A stretch of 32,816 nt of DNA from Ignavibacteriales bacterium (GCA_003599395.1 QZJX01000012.1:1-32816), one strand, 5' to 3'. Shown: positions 1 through 7,862, counted from the stretch's first letter. Program-made: numbers and translations. The notes: generated by a model from the letters alone, not told the origin.

Positions 1-1455
1 GTTGCAACTTCGGTTGACGCTTCAACGGGTACATTTGCTTTTACTGTTCCTAATATAAGTTCAACAGAATGTTTGATTAGAATCAGTGATACCGATGATA
101 CAAATGTTTTTGATGTGAGCAATTCATCATTTACAATAAATTATAATGTTACCGATCCGACTATTACAATAGGATCCGCAACAACGGTAGCCGGTTCTTA
201 TGTCACAATTCCTATTGATCTGACAGCACCAACCGGATTCAAGATCGACTACTTGCTGCAAGGTAAAATTCATTTCAATGCAAGTAAATTGAAATTCCTA
301 TACGGCGGATATGATCCCGGTATGCTGGTTAATGATTTTGCTTGGAACGGAACATTTTATTCGGCATTCCCCGGGACAGTTGATATAATCCTTTCCGGAA
401 ATGCTCCAATAAATGCAAGCGGAACATTATTCTACTTAACATTCCAAGTAATTGATGCAAATGCCGGAAGTACAGATTTAACTTCATCAACTTCAGAATT
501 CCCGGTAGATGTTCTGGAATATCCTTTGACAGTTGTAAATGGTACTGTTACCTATAGCGCAGGTTCAGGTACATCAACTAACCGTGGTGATGCTACATTA
601 AATTACATTGTTGATATATTTGATGCTCTAGCTGTTATTTATCATTGGATTGGTTTATATCCATTAAGCGGACAAGCGTTTATTAACGCGGATGCAGATT
701 TTGACGGCAATGTAGATATTGACGATTACTTACGAATTATATTCTTCGTCTATCTGCATGATTGGGATTTTGTATTCCCAAGTGTTTCTCCAAGCAGTAG
801 TATTGCTTTAGGAGGAGCATCATTTGAAAACTCTGAGACGATTACTATACCTATTGATTTGGCAAACTCAAATAATGTTCAATCGGCTGAAGTTACTTTT
901 GAATTTAATCCGATCGAGTTTGAGTATATAAATACAAATTCAGAATTAACCGGCAATGCCAATCTAAAGACAGCCGTTAAGGATGGTAAGATAACTGTTG
1001 TCGGCGTTAGTACTCAAGAAATACAAAACGGAAATATTGGAGCTGTTAGGTTTAAGAAACTAACCAACAGTACTAATTCCGAAATTTCATCAACATATAA
1101 GTTAAATAACGGTAAAGTATCGGGAAGTAATTTGTTATCGATTGGTAACGGAACAATTACTGGTGTAAAGGATAACAATACTGAAATCCCTATCAAGTAT
1201 GAGTTATCACAAAATTATCCGAATCCTTTTAATCCCACAACGATAATTAAATTTGCCGTTCCTAAAGCCGGCTACTATCATTTGAATGTTTATAATATTC
1301 TTGGACAAAAGATGATGACACTTGTAGAAGGACAATTACAAGCAGGTTATCATTCGTCGGTTTTTGATGGTGCTAATCTCGCCTCCGGAATTTATATCTA
1401 TAGTCTGGAAGGTGAGAATGTTAATCTTTCCCGGAAGATGTTGTTGATAAAATAA
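1..1455 (+). CDS. Secreted cohesin/dockerin-like protein with T9SS sorting domain (5' truncated)
   Basis: The reading frame is open from base 1, so the start lies outside the window and 484 residues are visible. In order: the tail of an Ig/FN3-like module (to about residue 48), a cohesin-like beta-sandwich (about 55-180), a dockerin-like pair of Ca-binding loops (about 193-257, with DADFDGNVDIDDY as the second loop), a second cohesin-like sandwich (about 258-375), and a type IX secretion C-terminal sorting domain (about 399-484, starting YELSQNYPNPFNPTT and ending in a basic tail). By family knowledge the sorting domain sends the protein across the outer membrane and leads to cell-surface attachment or release. 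No catalytic domain is visible; one may lie in the missing N-terminal part. The internal TTG at 73 is not the true start. A strong terminator follows. The secretion class is certain, the substrate unknown. Confidence 0.85.
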   Translation, partial: VATSVDASTGTFAFTVPNISSTECLIRISDTDDTNVFDVSNSSFTINYNVTDPTITIGSATTVAGSYVTIPIDLTAPTGFKIDYLLQGKIHFNASKLKFLYGGYDPGMLVNDFAWNGTFYSAFPGTVDIILSGNAPINASGTLFYLTFQVIDANAGSTDLTSSTSEFPVDVLEYPLTVVNGTVTYSAGSGTSTNRGDATLNYIVDIFDALAVIYHWIGLYPLSGQAFINADADFDGNVDIDDYLRIIFFVYLHDWDFVFPSVSPSSSIALGGASFENSETITIPIDLANSNNVQSAEVTFEFNPIEFEYINTNSELTGNANLKTAVKDGKITVVGVSTQEIQNGNIGAVRFKKLTNSTNSEISSTYKLNNGKVSGSNLLSIGNGTITGVKDNNTEIPIKYELSQNYPNPFNPTTIIKFAVPKAGYYHLNVYNILGQKMMTLVEGQLQAGYHSSVFDGANLASGIYIYSLEGENVNLSRKMLLIK

Positions 1456-1473
1456 CATCCTCCATTTGGCTGG

Positions 1474-1501
1474 AAAGGGAGTCTACGGACTCCCTTTTTT
1501 T
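1474..1501 (+). terminator. Rho-independent terminator after the T9SS cargo gene
   Basis: A perfect 10-bp stem (AAAGGGAGTC at 1474-1483 with GACTCCCTTT at 1488-1497) closes on a TACG tetraloop of the very stable UNCG type and runs into a T tract. It lies 18 nt after the stop codon. Confidence 0.93.
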
Positions 1502-1640
1502 ATATCTTCTTTAAAAAACATTACAAGATATATTGTTCTAATATCTTGTGACTGCTAGCAATAAAATTTCTCATTTCGTAAAATTCTATTTCAATGATCT
1601 TACTTTTTCCATATTTTAATTTAGACATCGAGAGGTTATT

Positions 1641-2000
1641 ATGGAATCAAATTATCGAATTGAAAACAAGACCCTCTATATTACCACAGAAGGGATAAGC
1701 AGCAATCTTGACGATGTAAAACAATTCAGTCATTCAATGTTCGAACTGTGCTTAAGAAATAGCTGTGATAAAATATTAGCTGACGATAGATTACAAGAAA
1801 ATAATCTCAGTGATTTTGAGTTGTTTGAACTAGCGGAATATCAATCGCATATAATGCCTGCAATAATTAAGATGGCGATAGTGACTAACAAAAAACAATT
1901 GGAAAAAATTAGACTCTGGGAAAGTACTGGCCGAAACAGAGGTGCGAAAGTAAAGCTTTTCATCGATTTAGAAACTGCCGATAAATGGTTGAATGAGTAA
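1641..2000 (+). CDS. STAS/SpoIIAA-like small protein
   Basis: This 119-residue soluble protein has no signal peptide or membrane segment. The pattern of alternating beta strands and helices (an ITTEGISSNLDD start, a central helix-rich part, MAIVTNKKQLEKIRLWES, then KVKLFIDLETADKWL at the end) resembles SpoIIAA/STAS-fold or SEC14-like small proteins common in Bacteroidota. Proteins of this shape often bind a partner protein or a small ligand, but nothing in the sequence names one. ATG 1641 is preceded by GAGAGG at 1629-1634. The gene stands alone, with 185 nt upstream after a terminator and 110 nt downstream. The fold is a tentative call from overall pattern. Confidence 0.7.
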   Translation: MESNYRIENKTLYITTEGISSNLDDVKQFSHSMFELCLRNSCDKILADDRLQENNLSDFELFELAEYQSHIMPAIIKMAIVTNKKQLEKIRLWESTGRNRGAKVKLFIDLETADKWLNE

Positions 2001-2110
2001 TCGATTCTGAAAATTTCCATCGCAATAAAATTCACAATCGAAAATACTATAAGTTTTCAATCATCAACAAATTTCTTAAATTTTATCTCAACTAATAACA
2101 AAAGTGAATT

Positions 2111-2581
2111 ATGAAAAAACTGGCATTTCAAGATTTCTATCCCGATGATGTAGCACATTGTTATGGCTGCGGAAAGCTTAACGAACGAGGACATCAAATT
2201 AAAACTTATTGGGATGGTGAAGAAACTGTTACCAGATTTACACCCAAAGAATATCATACCGCAATTCCGGGTTTTGTTTACGGCGGATTAATTGCCTCGC
2301 TTATTGATTGTCACGGAACAGGATCTGCTGCAGCGGCAATGTACAAACATGAAAACAGAGAAATGGATACAGATCCGCCGTTACGATTTGTAACTGCACA
2401 ATTGAATGTAACTTATTTAAAACCAACTCCACTCGGTCCCGAGCTAATTCTAAAGGGAAAGATTCGTGAAGTAAAAGGAAAAAAAGTAATTGTAGATGTA
2501 GAACTTTTTGCGGATGAGCAACTCTGTGCAAAAGGTGAAGTGATTGCGGTTAAAATGCCGGAAATTTTGCTTCAAAAATAA
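2111..2581 (+). CDS. PaaI-family hotdog-fold thioesterase
   Basis: This 156-residue protein has the layout of PaaI/THEM4-like acyl-CoA thioesterases: an N-terminal HCYGCGKLNERGHQI motif, then GFVYGGLIASLIDCHGTGSA, which forms the long hotdog helix with its conserved Asp, then TAQLNVTYLKPTPLGPEL, the strand pair typical of 4HBT proteins. Family members hydrolyse acyl-CoA thioesters in the cytoplasm; the acyl substrate cannot be read from sequence. The length matches the family. The gene is monocistronic in appearance and is followed by an imperfect palindrome before the next operon. The CxGC motif near the N terminus is usual for this subgroup and may bind metal. Confidence 0.87.
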   Translation: MKKLAFQDFYPDDVAHCYGCGKLNERGHQIKTYWDGEETVTRFTPKEYHTAIPGFVYGGLIASLIDCHGTGSAAAAMYKHENREMDTDPPLRFVTAQLNVTYLKPTPLGPELILKGKIREVKGKKVIVDVELFADEQLCAKGEVIAVKMPEILLQK

Positions 2582-2583
2582 AC

Positions 2584-2637
2584 TTTGCAGAGACTTGATT
2601 AACTTGTTCGCCCATGGCGCGATCAAAGCTCTACAAA
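2584..2637. repeat. Imperfect intergenic palindrome
   Basis: Arms TTTGCAGAGACTTGAT (2584-2599) and ATCAAAGCTCTACAAA (2622-2637) pair over most of their length around a GC-rich centre that contains CCATGG. No T tract follows on the plus strand, so it is a poor terminator. The GYAGAGAC arm resembles that of the hairpin at 6502-6541, which suggests a dispersed palindromic repeat. Confidence 0.5.
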
Positions 2638-2667
2638 AAATCAGTAAATTTCTTCATATTTCCCTAC

Positions 2668-2694
2668 AACCTTTCCATAATTTCTTAGTCTAAT
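2668..2694 (+). promoter_or_regulatory. Candidate autoregulated ECF promoter
   Basis: AACCTT at 2668-2673 and GTCTAAT at 2688-2694 lie 14 nt apart, about 20 nt before the sigma-factor start at 2713. An AAC-type -35 with a GTC-type -10 element is the usual shape of ECF promoters, and ECF genes commonly control themselves. No second copy was found in the window, so this is inference. Confidence 0.4.
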
Positions 2695-2712
2695 TGTAAA
2701 GAGACGACAATT

Positions 2713-3291
2713 ATGCAAGAAGATTTTCAATTAATTAAACAAGCACAAAAAGGTGATCAATTGGCTTTTGAACAATTGGTTTATCGTTATGACCGTCAAG
2801 TTATAAATATTGCAATGTCGTTCCGAAACAACGAAGATGATGCGAAGGATATTTATCAAGAAGTTTTTATAAGAGTTTACAGAGGATTAAAAAATTTCCA
2901 ATTCAAAAGTGAATTTTCAACTTGGCTTTTTAGAATAACGACGAATGTCTGCATAACACACAAAGAGAGAAAAGAAAGAAACATGCATAAATCATTGGAT
3001 GAAGAATTGAATAACAATGAAGAAGATATAAGAACCAGAGGAGATATGATCGAATCTGAAATCTCCTTAGCAAAAGAAACCGAGAGTAATGAAAACCAAA
3101 AATATATAAACGACGCATTGGAACAACTTCCTGTTCAACAAAAAATGGCATTTACTCTAAAGTACTTTGACGGATATAAAATAAAAGAAATTGCAGAAAT
3201 GATGCAGTGCGCAGAGGGAACGGTTAAAAGATATTTATTTAATGCGTCACAAAAAATGCGCAGCCAATTAAAAGGTGTAATTGAGGTTTGA
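2713..3291 (+). CDS. ECF-type RNA polymerase sigma factor
   Basis: This 192-residue protein has both sigma domains. Region 2 spans about residues 16-95 (FEQLVYRYDRQVINIA, then DAKDIYQEVFIRVYRGL and FSTWLFRITTNVC), and region 4 about 135-188 (LEQLPVQQKMAFTLKYFDG, then IKEIAEMMQCAEGTVKRYL as helix-turn-helix). There is no region 1 or 3, as in other group IV sigma factors. It directs RNA polymerase to a small regulon under control of the anti-sigma protein encoded 1 nt downstream at 3293. The linker between the domains is acidic and somewhat long (about residues 96-130). It is the first gene of a four-gene operon ending at 6497. Confidence 0.93.
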   Translation: MQEDFQLIKQAQKGDQLAFEQLVYRYDRQVINIAMSFRNNEDDAKDIYQEVFIRVYRGLKNFQFKSEFSTWLFRITTNVCITHKERKERNMHKSLDEELNNNEEDIRTRGDMIESEISLAKETESNENQKYINDALEQLPVQQKMAFTLKYFDGYKIKEIAEMMQCAEGTVKRYLFNASQKMRSQLKGVIEV

Positions 3292-3292
3292 A

Positions 3293-4252
3293 ATGAAACA
3301 TGAAAAGATTCTGGAAATGATTGAGTTATATGTTCTTGATGAACTTAATCAAGATGAGAGAGAATTGATCGAAAATAAAATTCTTGAATCGGATAAATAT
3401 AAGAAAGAATATGAATCGTTAAAAAAATTCTATTCATCTGTTCAAGAAGTAAAACCAACTCCCGTAGATGAACACACATTGCAAAATTTCAGAAAAGAAT
3501 TACTTAACAAAATTGAAATCGAAAAAGAAAAATCCGTAAAGAAATCAATATCGATTTGGGAAAAACTTTTTGTAGGCAGTTACAAACCGGCATTCGCAAT
3601 GGCAACAACTTTGTTGGTCGGTTTCTTTCTCGGTTATATTATTTTCAGTTCATCGCATACACAAATAATTCCGGTTCAAAATCAAAATGAAATTGATCTA
3701 GATGCAATCGATAACAACGAAATAAACATTTCAAACATTCGTTTTGCAAATCCTTTTTCTGATGAAGGAGAAATCGAAATTAAATTTGACGCAGTTAAAC
3801 CGATTTCTTATAAAGGGGACGCGAGTGATCCGAGAATCCAAAGATTATTAGCGGCAGCTCTTACTTCTTCGGATAATCCCGGTTTAAGAATCAGATCAGT
3901 AAATACGCTTTCATCACAAACATCGCAATCGACATTAATGGATCCGAAAGTTAAAGGAGCATTGATAAACGCACTCAAAACAGATCAGAACGCAGGTGTA
4001 AGAAGAGAAGCCTTAAACGCATTAATGAAATTTCCGTATGATGATGATATAAGAGATGCTTATTTGTTCACACTTACGAACGATTCAAATCCCGGACTTA
4101 AAGTAGCGGCAATAAATGCTTTGGCAGAATTAAAACTGCAAGGCAGATCTATAGATAACGAACTAAAAAATATTATTGATAATGAATTAGGAAACGGCGA
4201 CGAAGAATATATAAAACTTAAAGCCGCTTCATTAATTCGTGAGGAGTTTTAA
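3293..4252 (+). CDS. Membrane anti-sigma factor with HEAT-repeat exterior
   Basis: Using ATG 3293, which has TTGAGG at 3281-3286, the protein has 319 residues. The N-terminal cytoplasmic part (about 1-90, starting MKHEKILEMIELYVLDELNQ) has the helical shape of anti-sigma domains but lacks the His-Cys-Cys zinc motif. A single membrane helix lies at about 100-119 (AMATTLLVGFFLGYIIF). After a linker, residues about 180-319 are HEAT-like helical repeats with recurring hydrophobic patterns such as GVRREALNALMKFP and GLKVAAINALAEL. The likely role is to hold the preceding sigma factor at the inner membrane while the periplasmic repeats sense a protein signal; this is inference from layout. The gene starts 1 nt after the sigma stop codon, which implies translational coupling. 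The TTG upstream at 3281 is a less likely start. Confidence 0.85.
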   Translation: MKHEKILEMIELYVLDELNQDERELIENKILESDKYKKEYESLKKFYSSVQEVKPTPVDEHTLQNFRKELLNKIEIEKEKSVKKSISIWEKLFVGSYKPAFAMATTLLVGFFLGYIIFSSSHTQIIPVQNQNEIDLDAIDNNEINISNIRFANPFSDEGEIEIKFDAVKPISYKGDASDPRIQRLLAAALTSSDNPGLRIRSVNTLSSQTSQSTLMDPKVKGALINALKTDQNAGVRREALNALMKFPYDDDIRDAYLFTLTNDSNPGLKVAAINALAELKLQGRSIDNELKNIIDNELGNGDEEYIKLKAASLIREEF

Positions 4253-4253
4253 A

Positions 4254-5363
4254 ATGAATAAATCGATAACAATATTAATGCTGTTGCTTGCTTCCGTCGT
4301 TTTTGCACAGAGAGATGTTGTAACAAAAACCATAGAAGCAAAAAGGGGCGGAACCCTTGAGTTGGAAGCTAATCCCGGTGATATCTTTATTAAGACTTGG
4401 AACAAGAACGAAGTACTTCTTAAAGTTGACGGACTCGACAAAAATGAAGCAGAGTATCTCGAAGTAAAGTCATCCGGTGATATAATTACAGTAAAATATA
4501 ACAGTAAATACGGATGGGGTGGAAGTGCTGATTATTTTATAACCGTTCCTTCCGAGATGAACTTGTCTCTGCTTACAACCGGCGGTGATATCGAAATACA
4601 AAATGATCTAACCGGAAATGTAAAAGTAAATACAATGGGCGGTGATATAGAAGTTCATAATATCAACGGCAACGCTCAGCTTGAAACAATGGGGGGAGAT
4701 ATTACTTTTAGAGATATTTCGGGCGATGTAAAAATTTCTTCTCAAGGCGGAAATCTTTCGGGTGGAAATATTAAAGGATCATCTTCCGAATTAAAAACGA
4801 TGGGCGGTGACATTCGTCTCAATAAAATTAATAATGTAAAAAAAGTTACAACCTTTGGGGGTAATATCGAGGTTAATGAATCAACCGGTGATGTTGAACT
4901 TACTACCTTCGGCGGCAATATAAGATTAACAACCGGACAAAACAATGTTAAAGCAAAAACTTACGGCGGAAATATTTATATCGGTAAAGCAAACGGCGAT
5001 GTGGATGTTAACACAGGAGCAGGAAATATCGAACTGAAACAAATTTCAGGTAACATTATAGCAAAAACTTCGGCGGGAAATATTGAAGCGGAAATCTTAT
5101 CACTTTCTAGTAAAGAATCAGACTTAAAAACATTCTCCGGTGATATTAGATTAATAATTTCTTCAAACATAAAAGCAACAATTGATGCTGAAGCCGTAAC
5201 AGTAGATTGGAACAAAGATAAAAATAGAATCATCAGATCTGACTTTCCCGGTAAAATCGAAGATAAACGCGGAAGAATTGTAGGTGAATTTATATTAAAC
5301 GGCGGTGGTACTAAAATTGAATTAAAAACCAATTTAGGTGAAATCCAAATCAACAAAAAGTAA
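4254..5363 (+). CDS. Exported beta-solenoid protein, DUF4097 type (first paralog)
   Basis: ATG 4254 follows GAGGAG at 4241-4246, giving 369 residues with a signal peptide (MNKSITILMLLLASVVFAQ, cleavage near residue 18). From about residue 105 the chain is a ladder of 18-residue units, each opening with a T-x-G-G-[DN]-I motif (TMGGDIEV, TMGGDITF, TFGGNIEV, TYGGNIYI), ten or more units in all. This is the pattern of DUF4097/adhesin-like beta-solenoids. The function of these proteins is not established; envelope location is inferred from the signal peptide. It lies 1 nt after the anti-sigma stop codon and 18 nt before a paralog. A longer start at 4239 would spoil the signal peptide. Confidence 0.87.
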   Translation: MNKSITILMLLLASVVFAQRDVVTKTIEAKRGGTLELEANPGDIFIKTWNKNEVLLKVDGLDKNEAEYLEVKSSGDIITVKYNSKYGWGGSADYFITVPSEMNLSLLTTGGDIEIQNDLTGNVKVNTMGGDIEVHNINGNAQLETMGGDITFRDISGDVKISSQGGNLSGGNIKGSSSELKTMGGDIRLNKINNVKKVTTFGGNIEVNESTGDVELTTFGGNIRLTTGQNNVKAKTYGGNIYIGKANGDVDVNTGAGNIELKQISGNIIAKTSAGNIEAEILSLSSKESDLKTFSGDIRLIISSNIKATIDAEAVTVDWNKDKNRIIRSDFPGKIEDKRGRIVGEFILNGGGTKIELKTNLGEIQINKK

Positions 5364-5381
5364 TTAACTATTGGGGGAAAA

Positions 5382-6497
5382 ATGAAACAAACTAAACTTG
5401 CTGTATTAACAATCCTGTTCTCACTTTCTGTAATCTTTGGGTATCCACAAGTAAAGAAAGAGATTAATGTAAAAGCGGGACAAAAACTCGAAGTCAATCT
5501 CAAAACTGGAGCTGGTATTGAAATTCAAGGATGGGATAAAAACATTGTTGAAGTTGATGTTGATATTACCGGAAGAGACGCAGACGATGTTATCGTTGAC
5601 ATTTCGGAAACATCAAACGGGGTATTAGTAACAACCGAATTCGAAACAAGAACACATAATAATTCAACCAAAGGCAAAGTGAAAGTAAAAGTTCCTTATA
5701 AGTTTGATCTTCAACTTAAAACTACCGGCGGCGGAATATCTATCGAAAATGTTGAAGGAACTTTAGCCGGAACAACAATGGGCGGATCGCTTGCCTTAAA
5801 AAAACTAAAAGGTAATCTTAAACTAAAAACCATGGGCGGTTCCATCGAACTAATCGATTCAGAAGTCGATGGTGAAGTAAGCACAATGGGTGGAAGTGTT
5901 TTAGTAGAGAATGTTATCGGCGATGTTGATGCTTCAACTATGGGAGGAACAGTAACTCAAAAAAATGTAAAGAGCAGTAAAGGTTCAACCGGTAAAGAAG
6001 TAAAAATGAAAAGTATGGGCGGATCAATTAATGTTGATGAAGCGATAAACGGTGCTAATGTAAGTACAATGGGAGGCAGTGTAACGGTAAACAAAGCTGC
6101 CGAATATGTAAAAGCTTCCACTATGGGTGGAAGTGTTTTAATTAAAGAAGTTGCAGGCTGGGTTGATGCATCTACGATGGGCGGTGATGTTGAAGTTACT
6201 GTTGTCGGAACAGAAGGCAAACGAGATGTAAATCTTTCCTCGATGAGCGGCGATATTACATTATATGTTCCCGCCGATCTTTCAATGGACATAGAAATTG
6301 AAATTATTTACGATGATGGTGATGAAGATGATGTTGATGTTATAAGTGATTTCAACTTATCCGAAAAAGTTGAAGATGCCGGAAGCAAATGGAAGAGTCA
6401 CGATAATAAACTTATCGCTACCGGAGTAACTGGTTCCGGGTCAAATAAAATAAAAATTACAACAGTGAACGGAAAAGTTTACCTCAAGAAATCATAA
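5382..6497 (+). CDS. Exported beta-solenoid protein, DUF4097 type (second paralog, TMGGS ladder)
   Basis: This 371-residue protein has a signal peptide (MKQTKLAVLTILFSLSVIFG) and a strong GGGGG at 5373-5377 before ATG 5382. Eight [TS]MGG motifs follow one another, most exactly 18 residues apart (for example TMGGSIELIDSEVDGEVS), with one 25-residue and one 22-residue unit. That regularity fits a right-handed beta-solenoid with stacked Thr-Met-Gly-Gly turns. Before the ladder is a region like that of the preceding paralog (KAGQKLEVNLKTGAGIEIQG), and after it a Asp/Glu-rich stretch (IEIIYDDGDEDDVDVI) that could bind cations. It is the last gene of the ECF operon. The two paralogs probably arose by duplication; their role is unknown but tied by position to the sigma/anti-sigma pair. 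Confidence 0.87.
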   Translation: MKQTKLAVLTILFSLSVIFGYPQVKKEINVKAGQKLEVNLKTGAGIEIQGWDKNIVEVDVDITGRDADDVIVDISETSNGVLVTTEFETRTHNNSTKGKVKVKVPYKFDLQLKTTGGGISIENVEGTLAGTTMGGSLALKKLKGNLKLKTMGGSIELIDSEVDGEVSTMGGSVLVENVIGDVDASTMGGTVTQKNVKSSKGSTGKEVKMKSMGGSINVDEAINGANVSTMGGSVTVNKAAEYVKASTMGGSVLIKEVAGWVDASTMGGDVEVTVVGTEGKRDVNLSSMSGDITLYVPADLSMDIEIEIIYDDGDEDDVDVISDFNLSEKVEDAGSKWKSHDNKLIATGVTGSGSNKIKITTVNGKVYLKKS

Positions 6498-6501
6498 ATC
6501 A

Positions 6502-6541
6502 TTCGTAGAGACATCCCGATGAATCAGGGTGTTTCTACGAA
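6502..6541. repeat. Intergenic hairpin between convergent operons
   Basis: TTCGTAGAGACATCCC (from 6502) pairs with GGGTGTTTCTACGAA (to 6541), with one G-T pair and one bulged T. It starts 5 nt after a stop codon and lacks a T tract. It may act as a bidirectional terminator for the two convergent operons or belong to a dispersed repeat family. Confidence 0.6.
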
Positions 6542-6553
6542 GTGTTCATAAAA

Positions 6554-6574
6554 CCGCAGACATAAAGTCTGCGG
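6554..6574. repeat. Second intergenic hairpin, perfect 8-bp stem
   Basis: CCGCAGAC (6554-6561) and GTCTGCGG (6567-6574) flank the loop ATAAA. The stem ends exactly where the TAG stop codon of the minus-strand OsmC-like gene begins. With the hairpin at 6502-6541 it fills the space between the two convergent operons. Confidence 0.65.
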
Positions 6575-7009
6575 CTACTCTACTACAACATTCATCTCTA
6601 ACTTGATTTCCGTTTTCATCGAATTTGAAATCAAACAATGATTTTCTGCTTTTTCCACTATTCGTTGTGCGCGTTCAATATCTTTTTCTTCAGCAACAAC
6701 AACTTTTGGCTTTAACACAATTTCGGAAATCATAAAACGACCGTCAACTATTTCCAACTTGCCAACACCATCACATTCGAAAGTCTTAAAATCTAACTTG
6801 GAATTTTCTGCGATTGCTAAAAAGGTTGTCATCAAACAAATATTTGCCGATGCTACATATAAATGTTCAGGCGACCATGTATTTGGAACACCTTTAGGAA
6901 ACTCGGGAGGAGTTGCAACTTCAATTGTCGGCATCGTCGGTTCAATCAATTCACCTTTTCTTCCTTCTGTCCATTTAACAGTAGTATTATAATAATGTAC
7001 GTTATCCAT
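6575..7009 (-). CDS. OsmC-family peroxide/thiol-stress protein
   Basis: This 144-residue protein has the OsmC/Ohr layout: an N-terminal strand region (VKWTEGRKGELI), then WSPEHLYVASANICLMTTFL with the first reactive Cys at 58, and KAENHCLISNSMK with the second at 125. By family knowledge this Cys pair reduces peroxides or related electrophiles in the cytoplasm. GGAG on the minus strand at 7020-7017 fixes the start at 7009. It lies 57 nt downstream of the anti-sigma gene at 7300-7067 and probably belongs to the same operon, which would tie that sigma factor to oxidative or thiol stress. The substrate cannot be read from sequence. Confidence 0.88.
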   Translation of the reverse strand: MDNVHYYNTTVKWTEGRKGELIEPTMPTIEVATPPEFPKGVPNTWSPEHLYVASANICLMTTFLAIAENSKLDFKTFECDGVGKLEIVDGRFMISEIVLKPKVVVAEEKDIERAQRIVEKAENHCLISNSMKTEIKLEMNVVVE

Positions 7010-7066
7010 TCATTTACTCCGGTTTTATTGTATTAAAATTTATTGAGGTATTAATGTGGATGGTTA

Positions 7067-7300
7067 TTAGTCAAGTCCTAAAAAATCAAGTAATCGTTTG
7101 TGCGTATCATCGTCAACTTCAACATTATATTTTTTGTAAAATTGAATTGTTGTATCAACACTCTTAAAATATTTTTGACAGCTATCGCAATTATCTAAAT
7201 GTGATTTTATAGCAACGCATCTCGGTGAATCGAGATCTTCACCAAGATTATCACAAATGTGATTCATTACTTCTTTACAGCTGACTTTTTCAGTTTTCAT
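7067..7300 (-). CDS. Small zinc-finger anti-sigma factor
   Basis: This 77-residue protein carries the HxxxCxxC motif of zinc-binding anti-sigma (ZAS, zf-HC2) domains: His34, Cys38 and Cys41 in SHLDNCDSCQKYF, with further Cys at 8, 16 and 28. There is no membrane segment, so it is a soluble anti-sigma factor. In soluble ZAS proteins such as RsrA, oxidation of the Cys cluster releases the sigma factor; that mechanism fits here but is inferred. Its start overlaps the end of the sigma gene by 11 nt, the usual arrangement for such pairs. The OsmC-like gene downstream supports a redox role. Confidence 0.87.
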   Translation of the reverse strand: MKTEKVSCKEVMNHICDNLGEDLDSPRCVAIKSHLDNCDSCQKYFKSVDTTIQFYKKYNVEVDDDTHKRLLDFLGLD

Positions 7301-7862
7301 AACTCAGTTTTTCATTTAATTCATTTCTTAAAAACGCTCTTGCTCTATGCAGTCTTGATTTAACAGCAGCAATAGAAAGATCGGTTATTTTTCCGGTCTC
7401 TTCAGTTGATAAACCTTCAACATCACGCAGTAAAAAAACAACTCTATAATCTGCGGGTAGTTTTTGAATTGCTTCGTCAAGCATTTCCCGCAGTTCATTA
7501 TTTTCAGAAATTTGATCGGGGGTAATTTTCCAGTCGGCAATATTATTTTCCGAAATTAAACTTTCGTCATCATCAATAGAAATTGAACCGTGTTCATGTT
7601 TCTTTTGTGAACGAGCAAGCATCATACAATGATTTGAAACAACGGTATAAAGCCAAGTCGAGAGTTTAGATTTTCCGCTGAACTGACCGATGTTTTTTAC
7701 CATACTCATAAAAGTTTCCTGCATGGTATGCTCGGCGCGTTCTTTGTTACGGCAAATCTTAAACGAAAAATTATAAACAGTTTGTTCATAATTTTTAACA
7801 AGTTGAGCTAATGCCGCTCTATCTCCGTTTTGAGCTTTTTCAATTAGTAGTTCTTCGCTCAT
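7290..7862 (-). CDS. ECF-type RNA polymerase sigma factor (second)
   Basis: This 190-residue protein has region 2 at about 15-90 (LAQLVKNYEQTVYNFSFKIC, HTMQETFMSMVKNIGQF, KLSTWLYTVVSNHCM) and region 4 at about 128-185 (EAIQKLPADYRVVFLLRDVE, then STEETGKITDLSIAAVKSRL as helix-turn-helix). It is paired with the zinc-finger anti-sigma factor that overlaps its 3' end. A good housekeeping-type promoter lies upstream (7957-7926), so basal expression does not seem to depend on the factor itself. No clear Shine-Dalgarno sequence precedes the start. It is unlike the first ECF factor at 2713 in linker and partner type, so the two belong to different regulatory circuits. Confidence 0.92.
   Translation of the reverse strand: MSEELLIEKAQNGDRAALAQLVKNYEQTVYNFSFKICRNKERAEHTMQETFMSMVKNIGQFSGKSKLSTWLYTVVSNHCMMLARSQKKHEHGSISIDDDESLISENNIADWKITPDQISENNELREMLDEAIQKLPADYRVVFLLRDVEGLSTEETGKITDLSIAAVKSRLHRARAFLRNELNEKLSYEN

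Noticed and set aside
4976-5503. Long antisense open frames opposite the solenoid and hppA genes
   Set aside because: They mirror the codon bias of the sense genes, lack ribosome-binding sites and have no recognisable domains.
4560-6270. Regular DNA-level repeats that could be mistaken for a CRISPR or tandem array
   Set aside because: The period of about 54 bp follows codons for an 18-residue protein repeat, the units vary freely at third positions, and the frames are open throughout.
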